Assembly: GCA_011525185.1 (NCBI GenBank)
Contig: WTIQ01000240.1
Location: 1 to 33,846 of the forward strand
Direction: 5' to 3'
DNA: 33,846 nt
Source: Paracoccaceae bacterium
GTDB taxonomy: Bacteria; Pseudomonadota; Alphaproteobacteria; Rhodobacterales; Rhodobacteraceae
Shown here one piece after another: positions 8,340-15,086 of the stretch; positions within the stretch are counted from its first letter, which is position 1; every line of letters starts with the position of its first letter. The notes beneath the pieces were generated by a model. The model saw only the letters and a program-made list of their open reading frames with translations. It ran no database searches and was not told the origin of the DNA. A program made the position numbers and the translations under genes.

Positions 8340-8980
8340 TGATCCGTGGCAACGAGACGCCAGTTTGGATCACTAGAGCGCATATCCTTTGAAAAAGTCC
8401 AGATGTCTTTCTGGCGCTTGACCTGTTTGGCATCACCCTCGATCACTTCTCCATCAGCGTTGCGTACTTCTGAAAACAATTCAGCGGTAAACTGAACCGT
8501 TAGATCGGCCACCTGAGTGTCTGCATCGAGCTGCACATCCTGAAGCTTCATCTCGCGGATCCCTGCAAAATCAGCATGAATGGTAAGCCCCTGCTCCGTT
8601 CGACTGGCCACAACCTCGTCAAATGTCTCTGCAACCTCTTCTGAAAGATAGGGTCGGATGTCGTCGATCTCCCCTTTCTCAAATCCCATGAGGATCATTT
8701 CATATGCGGCCCTTGCCCCAGACAAAAAATCAGAGAGGCGGAATTCAGGATCGACGCGTTTGATGGATGAAATAGTCTCAACCATGGGAGAATCTTCTGG
8801 AACGTGATCTGTGATGTCGGTATCAGGGCCGCCCTCTATCACTTGAAAATCACGTGCAGGCGCTTCTGGCCTGTTTGCTTCAGGCGGCTTCTCAAATCCT
8901 TCTCGTGTTCCCAGAACACTTCTTAAGCGCAGAACCAAAAACACTGCTATAGCAAGAAGTATCAGAAGTTCATATTTCAT
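8336..8980 (-). CDS. timA: Tim44/TimA family inner-membrane protein
   Basis: A 214-aa protein with one N-terminal membrane helix (YELLILLAIAVFLVLRL, about residues 3-19), an acidic linker, then a Tim44-like domain from about residue 75 (DFLSGARAAYEMILMGFEKG to the C-terminus). Alphaproteobacterial relatives of mitochondrial Tim44 are often called TimA; a role as a membrane-tethered adaptor has been proposed, but the bacterial function is unclear. It is the first gene of a three-gene operon with mltA and smr. The ATG at 8980 has a modest ACAGGAT ribosome site. It faces away from fxsA and secB, so the 115-base gap (8981-9095) holds divergent promoters. The link to SecB across the gap is suggestive of envelope protein traffic, but this is inference. 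Confidence 0.87.
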   Translation of the reverse strand: MKYELLILLAIAVFLVLRLRSVLGTREGFEKPPEANRPEAPARDFQVIEGGPDTDITDHVPEDSPMVETISSIKRVDPEFRLSDFLSGARAAYEMILMGFEKGEIDDIRPYLSEEVAETFDEVVASRTEQGLTIHADFAGIREMKLQDVQLDADTQVADLTVQFTAELFSEVRNADGEVIEGDAKQVKRQKDIWTFSKDMRSSDPNWRLVATDQ

Positions 8981-9095
8981 TAGATGATCCTGTCATGTTT
9001 ATTTCACGTCTAGAAAAAACGCCTCTGCCTTATTATGTAGGATGAGAGAAAGAACAAGTCCACAACTGGAATATCTGAAAGGGCTCTCGCGGACA

Positions 9096-9572
9096 ATGTG
9101 GTTATTTTTTTTCTTTGTTGCAGTACCGATTATTGAAATTGCATTATTTATCCAAGTTGGCGGCTGGCTTGGGCTTTTTCCGACGCTCGCAATTGTCATT
9201 ATTACCGCTGCGCTTGGAACATATCTGGTCCGAAGTCAGGCGATCGAAACCTTTGCCTCTGTTAAGCAGCAATTCACCTCGCTGAGAGATCCGTCAGAAC
9301 CCTTAGCGCATGCCGCAATGATTATATTTGCAGGCGCTTTGCTGCTCACGCCTGGCTTTTTTACGGATACGGTCGGCTTTTTGCTCTAGGTCCCCAGTAT
9401 TCGTGCGAATATTTTCTCTCAGATAAAGGCGCGCGCGAGCAAAGCCCAATCAACAAACCGCGCTCATTTCTCGTATCATCAGTCTTCTTATCGTGAACGA
9501 GACAAGGGCCCAACAATTATAGAGGGCGAATATTCAGTAAGAAACAATGATAATGACAAAGCGTCTCGTTAA
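9096..9572 (+). pseudogene. fxsA: fxsA-family membrane protein gene interrupted by an in-frame amber codon
   Basis: FxsA proteins are small inner-membrane proteins; E. coli FxsA relieves F-plasmid exclusion of phage T7. From the ATG at 9096 the frame reads MWLFFFFVAVPIIEIALFIQ, a second hydrophobic segment (LFPTLAIVIITAALGTYLV) and then HAAMIIFAGALLLTPGFFTD, all diagnostic of the family. It stops at TAG 9387-9389, inside the last membrane segment (GFLL-stop-VPSIR; homologues read roughly GFxLLxPxxR). Beyond the TAG the same frame stays open for 60 codons to TAA at 9570 and encodes a typical basic/acidic FxsA tail ending in IIEGEY. Restoring a sense codon (TTG to TAG is one change) gives 158 aa, the family size. 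The gene therefore looks recently inactivated, or the base is an error. A longer in-frame start upstream (9042) has no better ribosome site. Confidence 0.85.
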
Positions 9573-9631
9573 ATTATTGTAGCCCAGCGTCAGAGCTGAT
9601 AACGAGAGACCCGATTTACACAGGAAAACCG

Positions 9632-10129
9632 ATGACCGAAGAAACACAAACAGCTACTCAACCCTCAATGAACATTCTTGCCCAGTTTATTCGAGATATG
9701 TCGTTTGAAAATATCTTGTCGCAAAAAGGAGCGTCTGGCGATGTGCAGCCTGATGTTCAAGTCAAAGTGAATATGGACGCCAAAAAGCGGCAAGCCGAAA
9801 ACCAATACGAGGTGATTGTTAAGCTGAATGTTGAGTCAGTTTCCAAAACAAACCAAGCCCCCCTCTTTGTGCTCGAGTTGGAATATGGTGGTATTTTTCA
9901 GGTCAGCGGCGTGCAAGAAGATCAATTACACCCTTATCTTTTGATTGAATGCCCTCGCATGCTCTTTCCTTTTATGCGTCGCATTGTCAGTGACGTCACA
10001 AGAGACGGTGGCTTCCCGCCGCTCAATTTGGAATACATTGATTTTGTTCAGCTCTACAAAAATGAGGTTTTGCGGAGGCAGGCCGAGGCAAAAGAGGCCG
10101 AAAAGTCGGGTAATGTGACAACACACTAG
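9632..10129 (+). CDS. secB: Protein-export chaperone SecB
   Basis: SecB is the cytoplasmic homotetrameric chaperone that keeps preproteins unfolded and hands them to SecA. The 165-aa product has the family core: FIRDMSFENILSQ (about 14-26), VKVNMDAKKR, YEVIVKLNVES, PLFVLELEYGGIFQVSG, LLIECPRMLFPFMRRIVSDV and RDGGFPPLNLEYIDFVQLY near the C-terminus, followed by an alphaproteobacterial tail rich in Glu and Lys. The ATG at 9632 follows CAGGAAAA. It stands 59 bases after the end of the fxsA remnant and converges on dnaQ with 37 bases between stop codons. Confidence 0.97.
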   Translation: MTEETQTATQPSMNILAQFIRDMSFENILSQKGASGDVQPDVQVKVNMDAKKRQAENQYEVIVKLNVESVSKTNQAPLFVLELEYGGIFQVSGVQEDQLHPYLLIECPRMLFPFMRRIVSDVTRDGGFPPLNLEYIDFVQLYKNEVLRRQAEAKEAEKSGNVTTH

Positions 10130-10166
10130 AGCGTGTGTTTATGGATTAGGCTAGGGCAATGCCCCT

Positions 10167-10865
10167 CTACTGGTACGTTTTCCACAGGGCTTCATCCCCC
10201 AACGTTTTGACAAATGCATTATGCGCGTCTTTTTCCTCTTGCGTTAAGCGGGAGGTAAGCGCTCTGGGTCGTATTATTTGCACGCTCCCTTTATTTTGTG
10301 CTTGGCCATCATTTTTTAGTGGGGTTATAGACTGTCCTAATTCAAAATCGGGCTGACGACCGCCTGTAAGCTCTAGATAAACTTCTGCTAAAATCTCGCT
10401 GTCCAACAATGCGCCGTGTAAGGTGCGCATGGAGTTGTCGATATTAAATCTCCGACAAAGCGAGTCTAAAGACACTGACGCACCTGGAAATTTACGCCGT
10501 GCTATCATTAATGTGTCAATCGCTTGATCATTCGGCAAAGTACGCAAATTCAGGTTAGACAACTCATGGTTCAAAAACCGCATGTCAAAAGACGCGTTAT
10601 GGATGACCATTTTGGAGTGTTGCACAAAGTCCAAAAATTCCTGCGCTATCTTTTCAAAAATTGGTTTGTCTGACAAAAATGCTTCGCTCAATCCATGAAC
10701 GGCAAAGGCCTCTTCTGGCATCGAGCGTTGTGGATTGATATATTGATGATATGTCTTACCAGTTGGCATCTGGTTCCAAAGCTCCACCGCGCCAATTTCT
10801 ACAATTCTATGCCCTTGAGTTGGGTCTAACCCAGTGGTTTCTGTATCTAAGACAATCTCTCTCAT
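10167..10865 (-). CDS. dnaQ: DNA polymerase III epsilon subunit (3'-5' proofreading exonuclease)
   Basis: DnaQ is the proofreading exonuclease of the replicative polymerase core. The 232-aa protein has the DEDDh exonuclease motifs: ExoI IVLDTETTGLDP (Asp7 and Glu9), HRIVEIGAVEL, ExoII HNASFDMRFLNHEL, and ExoIII HGALLDSEILAEVYLELTGG with the general-base His and final Asp. The C-terminal ~50 residues are the weakly conserved region that in E. coli binds the alpha subunit. The ATG at 10865 overlaps the coaE stop by four bases (ATGA). It is the last gene of maf-aroE-coaE-dnaQ, and its proximity to the putative oriC fits a replication protein. Confidence 0.95.
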   Translation of the reverse strand: MREIVLDTETTGLDPTQGHRIVEIGAVELWNQMPTGKTYHQYINPQRSMPEEAFAVHGLSEAFLSDKPIFEKIAQEFLDFVQHSKMVIHNASFDMRFLNHELSNLNLRTLPNDQAIDTLMIARRKFPGASVSLDSLCRRFNIDNSMRTLHGALLDSEILAEVYLELTGGRQPDFELGQSITPLKNDGQAQNKGSVQIIRPRALTSRLTQEEKDAHNAFVKTLGDEALWKTYQ

Positions 10866-11449
10866 GTGATCCTCTGTAGAGTATCGGATACTATCTCTCT
10901 GACTTGATTTTGAGCGTGCTCTAATGTGTCTGTGTGAATGATATAATCTGATCTATCTAGCTTTTCTTCTATCGGCATTTGTTTTTGCAAAATCAGTGTG
11001 AGATCATCTTCTGACATCGTTCCACGATCTAAAACTCGTTTTTTCTGCGTTTCAGCATCCACATAAACGCAGGCAACAGCGTTCATCCGTTTATTACCAC
11101 CTGTTTCGAAAAGTAACGGTATGTCAAAAACAAGTATATCGGCTCGCGACTGTTCGGCAAAGGTCTGACGATCTTGTGCAACCAACGGGTGAACAATGTG
11201 TTCTATTTTTTCGAATCCCGACTTGTCCTGCTGCAAAATAGCGCGCAGCTTTGAGCGGGAGACAGCATTATCTTCAATCGCACTTGGAAAAACTTCGCGT
11301 ATCGAGGCGACAGCGTCGCCGTTTTGTGAGTACAGTCGGTGCACCGCGGCATCTGCATCCCAAACATCACAACCCAATTCACGAAAGAACGCTGCTGTAG
11401 TGGACTTTCCCATGCCGATTGAGCCTGTTAATCCCAACCAGAAGCTCAT
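10862..11449 (-). CDS. coaE: Dephospho-CoA kinase
   Basis: CoaE phosphorylates the ribose 3'-OH of dephospho-CoA, the last step of coenzyme A synthesis. The 195-aa product begins MSFWLGLTGSIGMGKSTTAA, the P-loop being at about residues 7-17. It contains CDVWDADAAVHRLY, DIPLLFETGG (the conserved substrate-site segment) and CVYVDAETQKKRVLDRG. The start at 11449 is preferred over an in-frame upstream start at 11563: the family begins here and the ATG overlaps the aroE stop codon as ATGA, matching the coupling seen through the operon. Confidence 0.95.
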   Translation of the reverse strand: MSFWLGLTGSIGMGKSTTAAFFRELGCDVWDADAAVHRLYSQNGDAVASIREVFPSAIEDNAVSRSKLRAILQQDKSGFEKIEHIVHPLVAQDRQTFAEQSRADILVFDIPLLFETGGNKRMNAVACVYVDAETQKKRVLDRGTMSEDDLTLILQKQMPIEEKLDRSDYIIHTDTLEHAQNQVREIVSDTLQRIT

Positions 11450-12276
11450 GATAATAAAAGCTCTCGAAGCTCGGCAGTGACCTGTGGGCGGATACCAAAC
11501 CAACGCTCGAAACCTGGCACGGCTTGATGCAACAACATGCCAAACCCATCTACTGTCCGACACCCTCTGTCCTCTGCCGCTTTCAATAGTCCCGTTCTTA
11601 AGGGTGTATACACAATATCTGTTACAACCGCGTCACGTGATAGAGGTGTCAGGTCTATGTCCAGCTCTGGATTTCCAACCATCCCAAGCGATGTTGTGTT
11701 TACGACCGTAGCCGCATGTTGCAAGGCACTAGGTATCTCTTCCCAATCTTTAACGCGCACACTCGGGCCAAACTCTTGGGCAAGATCTTCTGCCCGGCTG
11801 CGGGTGCGATTGAGCAAAATGATATCCTCACTTCCCTCCTCTAAAACGGCTGCTAGAATTCCCCGTGCTGCACCCCCTGCCCCAAGCACAACGGTTGTGC
11901 CCTGTTTCGCTGACCATGTAGGGATGTGCTCTTTAATATTGTTCACAAATCCCACCCCGTCTGTATTATCCGCACTATAACCGCCATCTTGATCAAAAAT
12001 GAGCGTATTGGCTGCACCAACCTTTCTCGCGCGCGCTGTGGCGTTGCTCGCAAATTTCAGTGCAGCCTCTTTATGTGGTATGGTGACATTTGCCCCCACA
12101 AAACCCATTTTTGGCAAGGTCTGAACAACTTCGTGAAAGTTCTCTGGACTAACATCTATAGGGATATAAAACCCTGCTATCTCATATGATTTAAGCCAGT
12201 GGCCATGCAACATGGGCGATTTGCTATGTGCGACGGGTGAGCCGATAACAGCAACAAGCGGAATTTTATGCGCCAT
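11446..12276 (-). CDS. aroE: Shikimate dehydrogenase (NADP+)
   Basis: AroE reduces 3-dehydroshikimate to shikimate with NADPH in the aromatic amino acid pathway. The 276-aa product has the substrate-binding opening AVIGSPVAHSKSPMLH, VTIPHKEAAL with the catalytic Lys, NTDGVGF, the nucleotide-binding loop GAGGAARGI and NRTRSRAEDLA. The ending MLLHQAVPGFERWFG carries the conserved Gln. The start at 12276 (MAHKIPLVAVIG) is chosen over an in-frame ATG at 12300 because it fits family length. It overlaps the maf 3' end by 11 bases, and an AAGG-rich stretch upstream can serve as ribosome site. Confidence 0.95.
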   Translation of the reverse strand: MAHKIPLVAVIGSPVAHSKSPMLHGHWLKSYEIAGFYIPIDVSPENFHEVVQTLPKMGFVGANVTIPHKEAALKFASNATARARKVGAANTLIFDQDGGYSADNTDGVGFVNNIKEHIPTWSAKQGTTVVLGAGGAARGILAAVLEEGSEDIILLNRTRSRAEDLAQEFGPSVRVKDWEEIPSALQHAATVVNTTSLGMVGNPELDIDLTPLSRDAVVTDIVYTPLRTGLLKAAEDRGCRTVDGFGMLLHQAVPGFERWFGIRPQVTAELRELLLS

Positions 12277-12871
12277 GATCCATACCTTTATATCCTTCAA
12301 AAAAGGTTTTTACCTCCAACACTGGTAAGCCAAGAATAGAAAAGTAATCCCCTGAAATCTTTTCAAAAAGCTGCAAGCCCTCTTTTTCGATCATATAACC
12401 GCCTACTGTATGCTGAATTTCACTCCAATTTGTTTTTACATACTCTTCTATGTCTGCGCGAGAGAATACTCGCATTGTTAAAGTGGCTTGCCCTATATGT
12501 CGCCATTTAGGCGATCCACCGTGATACACGACAGCCGCGGACAAAAGAGTGTGTGTTTGGCCCGAGAATATGGCAAGCTGATTTACAAGGTCCTGAGGCG
12601 ACTTTGGCTTAGAATACAACGCGCCTTTATGTGTTAAAACCTGATCTGCACCCAATACAAGGTCGTTAGGATAAAGAGAGCTCACTTTACGCGCTTTCAT
12701 CTCTGCAAGAGTGTCAGCGATATCGCGCGGTGCTGCGCCATCGTCTAGCATCGCATGTTTAACCGCCTCTTCATCTATTGCCGCTTTTATTGTGATGTGT
12801 GGAATCGCGGAATTATGCAAAAGCTGCGATCTTATTTCGGAACCAGACGCCAATTTAATCTGTGTCGACAT
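12266..12871 (-). CDS. maf: Maf-family nucleoside triphosphate pyrophosphatase
   Basis: Maf/YceF enzymes hydrolyse non-canonical or modified nucleoside triphosphates to the monophosphate and pyrophosphate. The 201-aa product shows the family motifs LASGSEIRSQLL (about 7-18), the acidic LGADQVL, SAAVVYHGG and, near the end, GGYMIEKEGLQLFEKISGDY and FSILGLPVLEV. The precise substrate (m7GTP as in YceF, or dTTP/UTP as in YhdE) cannot be settled from sequence. The ATG at 12871 follows AAGGAAGCAAGC. It is the first gene of the leftward maf-aroE-coaE-dnaQ operon, starting at the edge of the putative oriC, so its promoter lies in or next to the origin. Confidence 0.92.
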   Translation of the reverse strand: MSTQIKLASGSEIRSQLLHNSAIPHITIKAAIDEEAVKHAMLDDGAAPRDIADTLAEMKARKVSSLYPNDLVLGADQVLTHKGALYSKPKSPQDLVNQLAIFSGQTHTLLSAAVVYHGGSPKWRHIGQATLTMRVFSRADIEEYVKTNWSEIQHTVGGYMIEKEGLQLFEKISGDYFSILGLPVLEVKTFFEGYKGMDHGA

Positions 12872-12903
12872 GCTTGCTTCCTTTTAGGGTGCTTGAATTG
12901 TTC

Positions 12904-12912
12904 TGTGGATAA
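12904..12912 (-). promoter_or_regulatory. DnaA box (perfect)
   Basis: TGTGGATAA on the plus strand, that is TTATCCACA on the minus strand, the strongest E. coli-type R box. It lies 33 bases upstream of the maf start. Confidence 0.85.
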
Positions 12913-12990
12913 TATGTCTAAAATTACCGATACTATTACAAAGCGTTTTTTATCAAGCATCCATCCCTCAAAACTCCAACGATTATCCTC

Positions 12991-12999
12991 TCTGGATAA
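12991..12999 (-). promoter_or_regulatory. DnaA box (one mismatch) within an inverted repeat
   Basis: TCTGGATAA differs from TGTGGATAA at one base. It sits inside nested inverted repeats formed by ATTATCC (12982-12988) with GGATAA (12994-12999) and GGATAAT (13000-13006), so this short stretch holds three GGATAA/TTATCC half-motifs. Confidence 0.5.
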
Positions 13000-13023
13000 G
13001 GATAATTTACAAAATGTGCACGA

Positions 13024-13032
13024 TGTGAATAA
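13024..13032 (-). promoter_or_regulatory. DnaA box (perfect to TTATNCACA)
   Basis: TGTGAATAA on the plus strand reads TTATTCACA on the minus strand. It has the same orientation as the box at 12904, 120 bases away. Confidence 0.8.
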
Positions 13033-13129
13033 CTTGTCTCTATTGTAATTTACTCCCTGTTTATTTTCATATCTCATTGTTTTTAAAAGGTAATATTTCT
13101 TTAAACATATTAATCCAAATGGTTCTGCT

Positions 13130-13162
13130 GTGGATAGCTTTGTGATTAAAATTTAATCCACA
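13130..13162. promoter_or_regulatory. Pair of inverted DnaA boxes around an AT palindrome
   Basis: TGTGGATAG (13130-13138, one mismatch, minus orientation) and TAATCCACA (13154-13162, one mismatch, plus orientation) form an inverted repeat with arms TGTGGAT/ATCCACA. Between and overlapping them, GATTAAAATTTAATC (13144-13158) is a perfect palindrome around a central base, and TGTGATTAA (13141-13149) is a further one-mismatch box. Another one-mismatch box, AGTGAATAA, lies at 13219-13227 in the AT-rich tract. Confidence 0.6.
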
Positions 13163-13245
13163 GAATTTTAGAACCCTACATCTTAATCATCTTCATATAT
13201 ATATATTTTTATATTATGAGTGAATAAACGATACGTGTTAATTAT

Positions 13246-13695
13246 ATGGCTGATTATCTCTCTAACCTTTATCCTTGGATTAAATCCATTCATATCATGG
13301 CGGTCATGTCATGGATGGCTGGGCTGTTCTATTTACCACGTGTCATGGTTTACCATGTAGAGCGCACAACGACTGGCGATATTTTGGATCAGACATTCCA
13401 AGTTATGGAATTTAAACTCCTTAAAGTTATTATGAACCCCGCGATGATAGTGACGTGGGTTTTTGGAGTCCTTCTGGCAGTCACGCCTGGGATCGTGGAT
13501 TGGTCAGAAACATGGCCCTGGGTTAAAGCGCTTTCTGTCATCGCTATGACCTGGTTTCACATCTGGTTGGCAAGACGGCGACGAATTTTTGAGCAAGGTG
13601 AAAATACCCTAAGCGGCAAACAATATAGGCTTATGAACGAAGTGCCAACTGTCCTCATGGTTTTTATCGTTTTTGCAGTCGTCGTGAAATTTTAA
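13246..13695 (+). CDS. hemJ: Protoporphyrinogen oxidase HemJ
   Basis: HemJ is the membrane enzyme that oxidises protoporphyrinogen IX to protoporphyrin IX for heme and bacteriochlorophyll synthesis in bacteria lacking HemG/HemY. The 149-aa protein has four hydrophobic segments (about 9-29, 57-77, 84-104 and 127-147) and the conserved features IKSIHIMAVMSWMAGLFYLPR (histidine, tryptophan and arginine), MEFKLLKVIMNPAM and MTWFHIWLARRRR. The ATG at 13246 has no clear ribosome site and is preceded by the AT-rich oriC tract, so it may be poorly initiated or leaderless. It is the first gene to the right of the putative origin and precedes rho by 99 bases. Confidence 0.93.
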   Translation: MADYLSNLYPWIKSIHIMAVMSWMAGLFYLPRVMVYHVERTTTGDILDQTFQVMEFKLLKVIMNPAMIVTWVFGVLLAVTPGIVDWSETWPWVKALSVIAMTWFHIWLARRRRIFEQGENTLSGKQYRLMNEVPTVLMVFIVFAVVVKF

Positions 13696-13794
13696 TTTAT
13701 TGACTCGTGTAACGAGTTAACTTAGCAGACTACTGTCTGTCCTGACGAACTTATCACCTTTTTAACACAGCACACCTTGTGACAAGGGATTCCT

Positions 13795-15060
13795 ATGGAA
13801 CGTTTAAAACTTTCTGATCTTAAAATTAAAAGCCCGAAAGACCTTCTGGCCATGGCTGATGATCTTGAGATCGAAAATGCATCTACCCTTCGTAAGGGAG
13901 AGATTATGTTTCAAATCTTGCGCGAGCGTGCGGATGAAGGATGGGAAATTTCGGGGGATGGTGTCATCGAAGTTCTCCAAGATGGTTTTGGTTTTTTAAG
14001 ATCACCAGAAGCAAACTATCTCCCAGGGCCAGATGATATATATGTTTCACCAGAGATGATCCGTCGTTTTTCTCTGCGCACAGGTGATACAGTAGAGGGC
14101 GTGATGAGAGCGCCAGAAGAATCTGAGCGTTACTTTGCCCTTATAAATGTTGAAAAGATTAATTTTGAAGAGCCAGAAAAAGCTCGTCATAAGATAGCCT
14201 TCGATAACTTGACTCCTTTGTATCCTGATGAGCGGATGACAATGGAAATAGACGATCCAACGATAAAGGATCGCTCGGCACGGATTATTGATCTTGTCTC
14301 ACCAATTGGTAAGGGCCAGCGGTCTTTGATCGTGGCTCCGCCAAGGACGGGTAAAACTGTACTGTTGCAAAATATCGCCTCCAGCATCGAGAAAAATCAC
14401 CCTGAGTGTTATCTCATCGTTTTGCTTATCGATGAAAGACCAGAAGAGGTGACAGACATGCAGCGCTCGGTAAAGGGTGAGGTGATCTCTTCGACCTTTG
14501 ATGAGCCAGCGACCCGTCACGTTGCGGTGTCTGAAATGGTGATAGAAAAAGCGAAGCGTTTGGTTGAGCACAAACGGGATGTTGTTATTTTGCTCGACTC
14601 GATCACAAGATTAGGTCGTGCCTTCAATACAGTAATCCCATCCTCTGGTAAGGTTCTTACTGGGGGTGTCGATGCAAACGCCCTCCAAAGACCAAAGCGC
14701 TTTTTTGGCGCAGCGCGAAATATCGAAGAAGGCGGATCTCTTACGATTATTTCAACAGCTCTCATCGATACGGGAAGCCGTATGGATGAAGTCATTTTTG
14801 AGGAATTTAAAGGTACGGGAAATTCCGAGATTATTCTTGACCGTAAGGTGGCTGATAAGAGGGTCTTCCCAGCGATCGATATTCTTAAATCAGGCACCCG
14901 CAAGGAAGATCTCTTGGTGGATAAGGTTGATCTGCAAAAAACATTTGTCCTACGTCGGATTCTCAATCCGATGGGCACCACAGATGCCATCGAATTCCTT
15001 ATTTCAAAGCTGAAACAAACCAAGACGAATTCAGAGTTCTTTGACTCTATGAACACGTAA
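13795..15060 (+). CDS. rho: Transcription termination factor Rho
   Basis: Rho is the hexameric RNA helicase that ends transcription at Rho-dependent sites. The 421-aa protein is the standard length. An N-terminal Rho_N helical domain (LKSPKDLLAMADDLEIENAS region) is followed by the OSB RNA-binding fold (GDGVIEVLQDGFGFLRSPE, about 55-73). The RecA-type ATPase core has Walker A APPRTGKT (about 181-188), Walker B VVILLDSITRLGRAF, the Q-loop/R-loop segment (VDANALQRPKRFFGAARNIE) and the C-terminal arginine-finger region. The ATG at 13795 follows AAGGGATTCCT. The leader (13696-13794) has a short ACTCG/CGAGT hairpin without a U-run. Cotranscription with mnmE is likely (26-base gap). Confidence 0.97.
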   Translation: MERLKLSDLKIKSPKDLLAMADDLEIENASTLRKGEIMFQILRERADEGWEISGDGVIEVLQDGFGFLRSPEANYLPGPDDIYVSPEMIRRFSLRTGDTVEGVMRAPEESERYFALINVEKINFEEPEKARHKIAFDNLTPLYPDERMTMEIDDPTIKDRSARIIDLVSPIGKGQRSLIVAPPRTGKTVLLQNIASSIEKNHPECYLIVLLIDERPEEVTDMQRSVKGEVISSTFDEPATRHVAVSEMVIEKAKRLVEHKRDVVILLDSITRLGRAFNTVIPSSGKVLTGGVDANALQRPKRFFGAARNIEEGGSLTIISTALIDTGSRMDEVIFEEFKGTGNSEIILDRKVADKRVFPAIDILKSGTRKEDLLVDKVDLQKTFVLRRILNPMGTTDAIEFLISKLKQTKTNSEFFDSMNT

Positions 15061-15086
15061 AATTACTATGGCGGAGTAGGGGTAAA

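Larger units (their letters stand above)
12872..13245. other. oriC: Putative chromosomal replication origin (oriC)
   Basis: The 374-base gap between maf and hemJ has no credible gene and is much more AT-rich than its surroundings. It contains two DnaA boxes matching TTATNCACA exactly (12904-12912, 13024-13032) and at least five with one mismatch. A very AT-rich tract runs about 13180-13245, including alternating AT at 13195-13206, suited to be a DNA-unwinding element. Two boxes at 13130-13138 and 13154-13162 face each other around the near-palindrome GATTAAAATTTAATC. Genes on both sides diverge from it. hemJ-rho-mnmE-mnmG-rsmG-parA-parB follow, and two parS sites lie 3.1 and 5.0 kb away. Alphaproteobacterial origins are commonly found in this neighbourhood (for example near hemE in Caulobacter). 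I see no exact Caulobacter-type CtrA site. A second role as promoter region for maf and hemJ is certain; origin function is inferred. Confidence 0.85.

Noticed and set aside
10143..10162. GGGCAATGCCC as a secB/dnaQ terminator
   Set aside because: Only a four-base stem with a three-base loop and no T-run on either strand.
12872..13245. Small coding frames or an RNA gene in the maf-hemJ gap
   Set aside because: Short frames on both strands have no ribosome site and low-complexity composition, and no tRNA-like fold is seen. The DnaA boxes explain the region better.
13701..13719. Hairpin ACTCG/CGAGT after hemJ as a terminator or rho attenuator
   Set aside because: The stem is short (7 pairs including one G-T) and no U-run follows. 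It may be chance.
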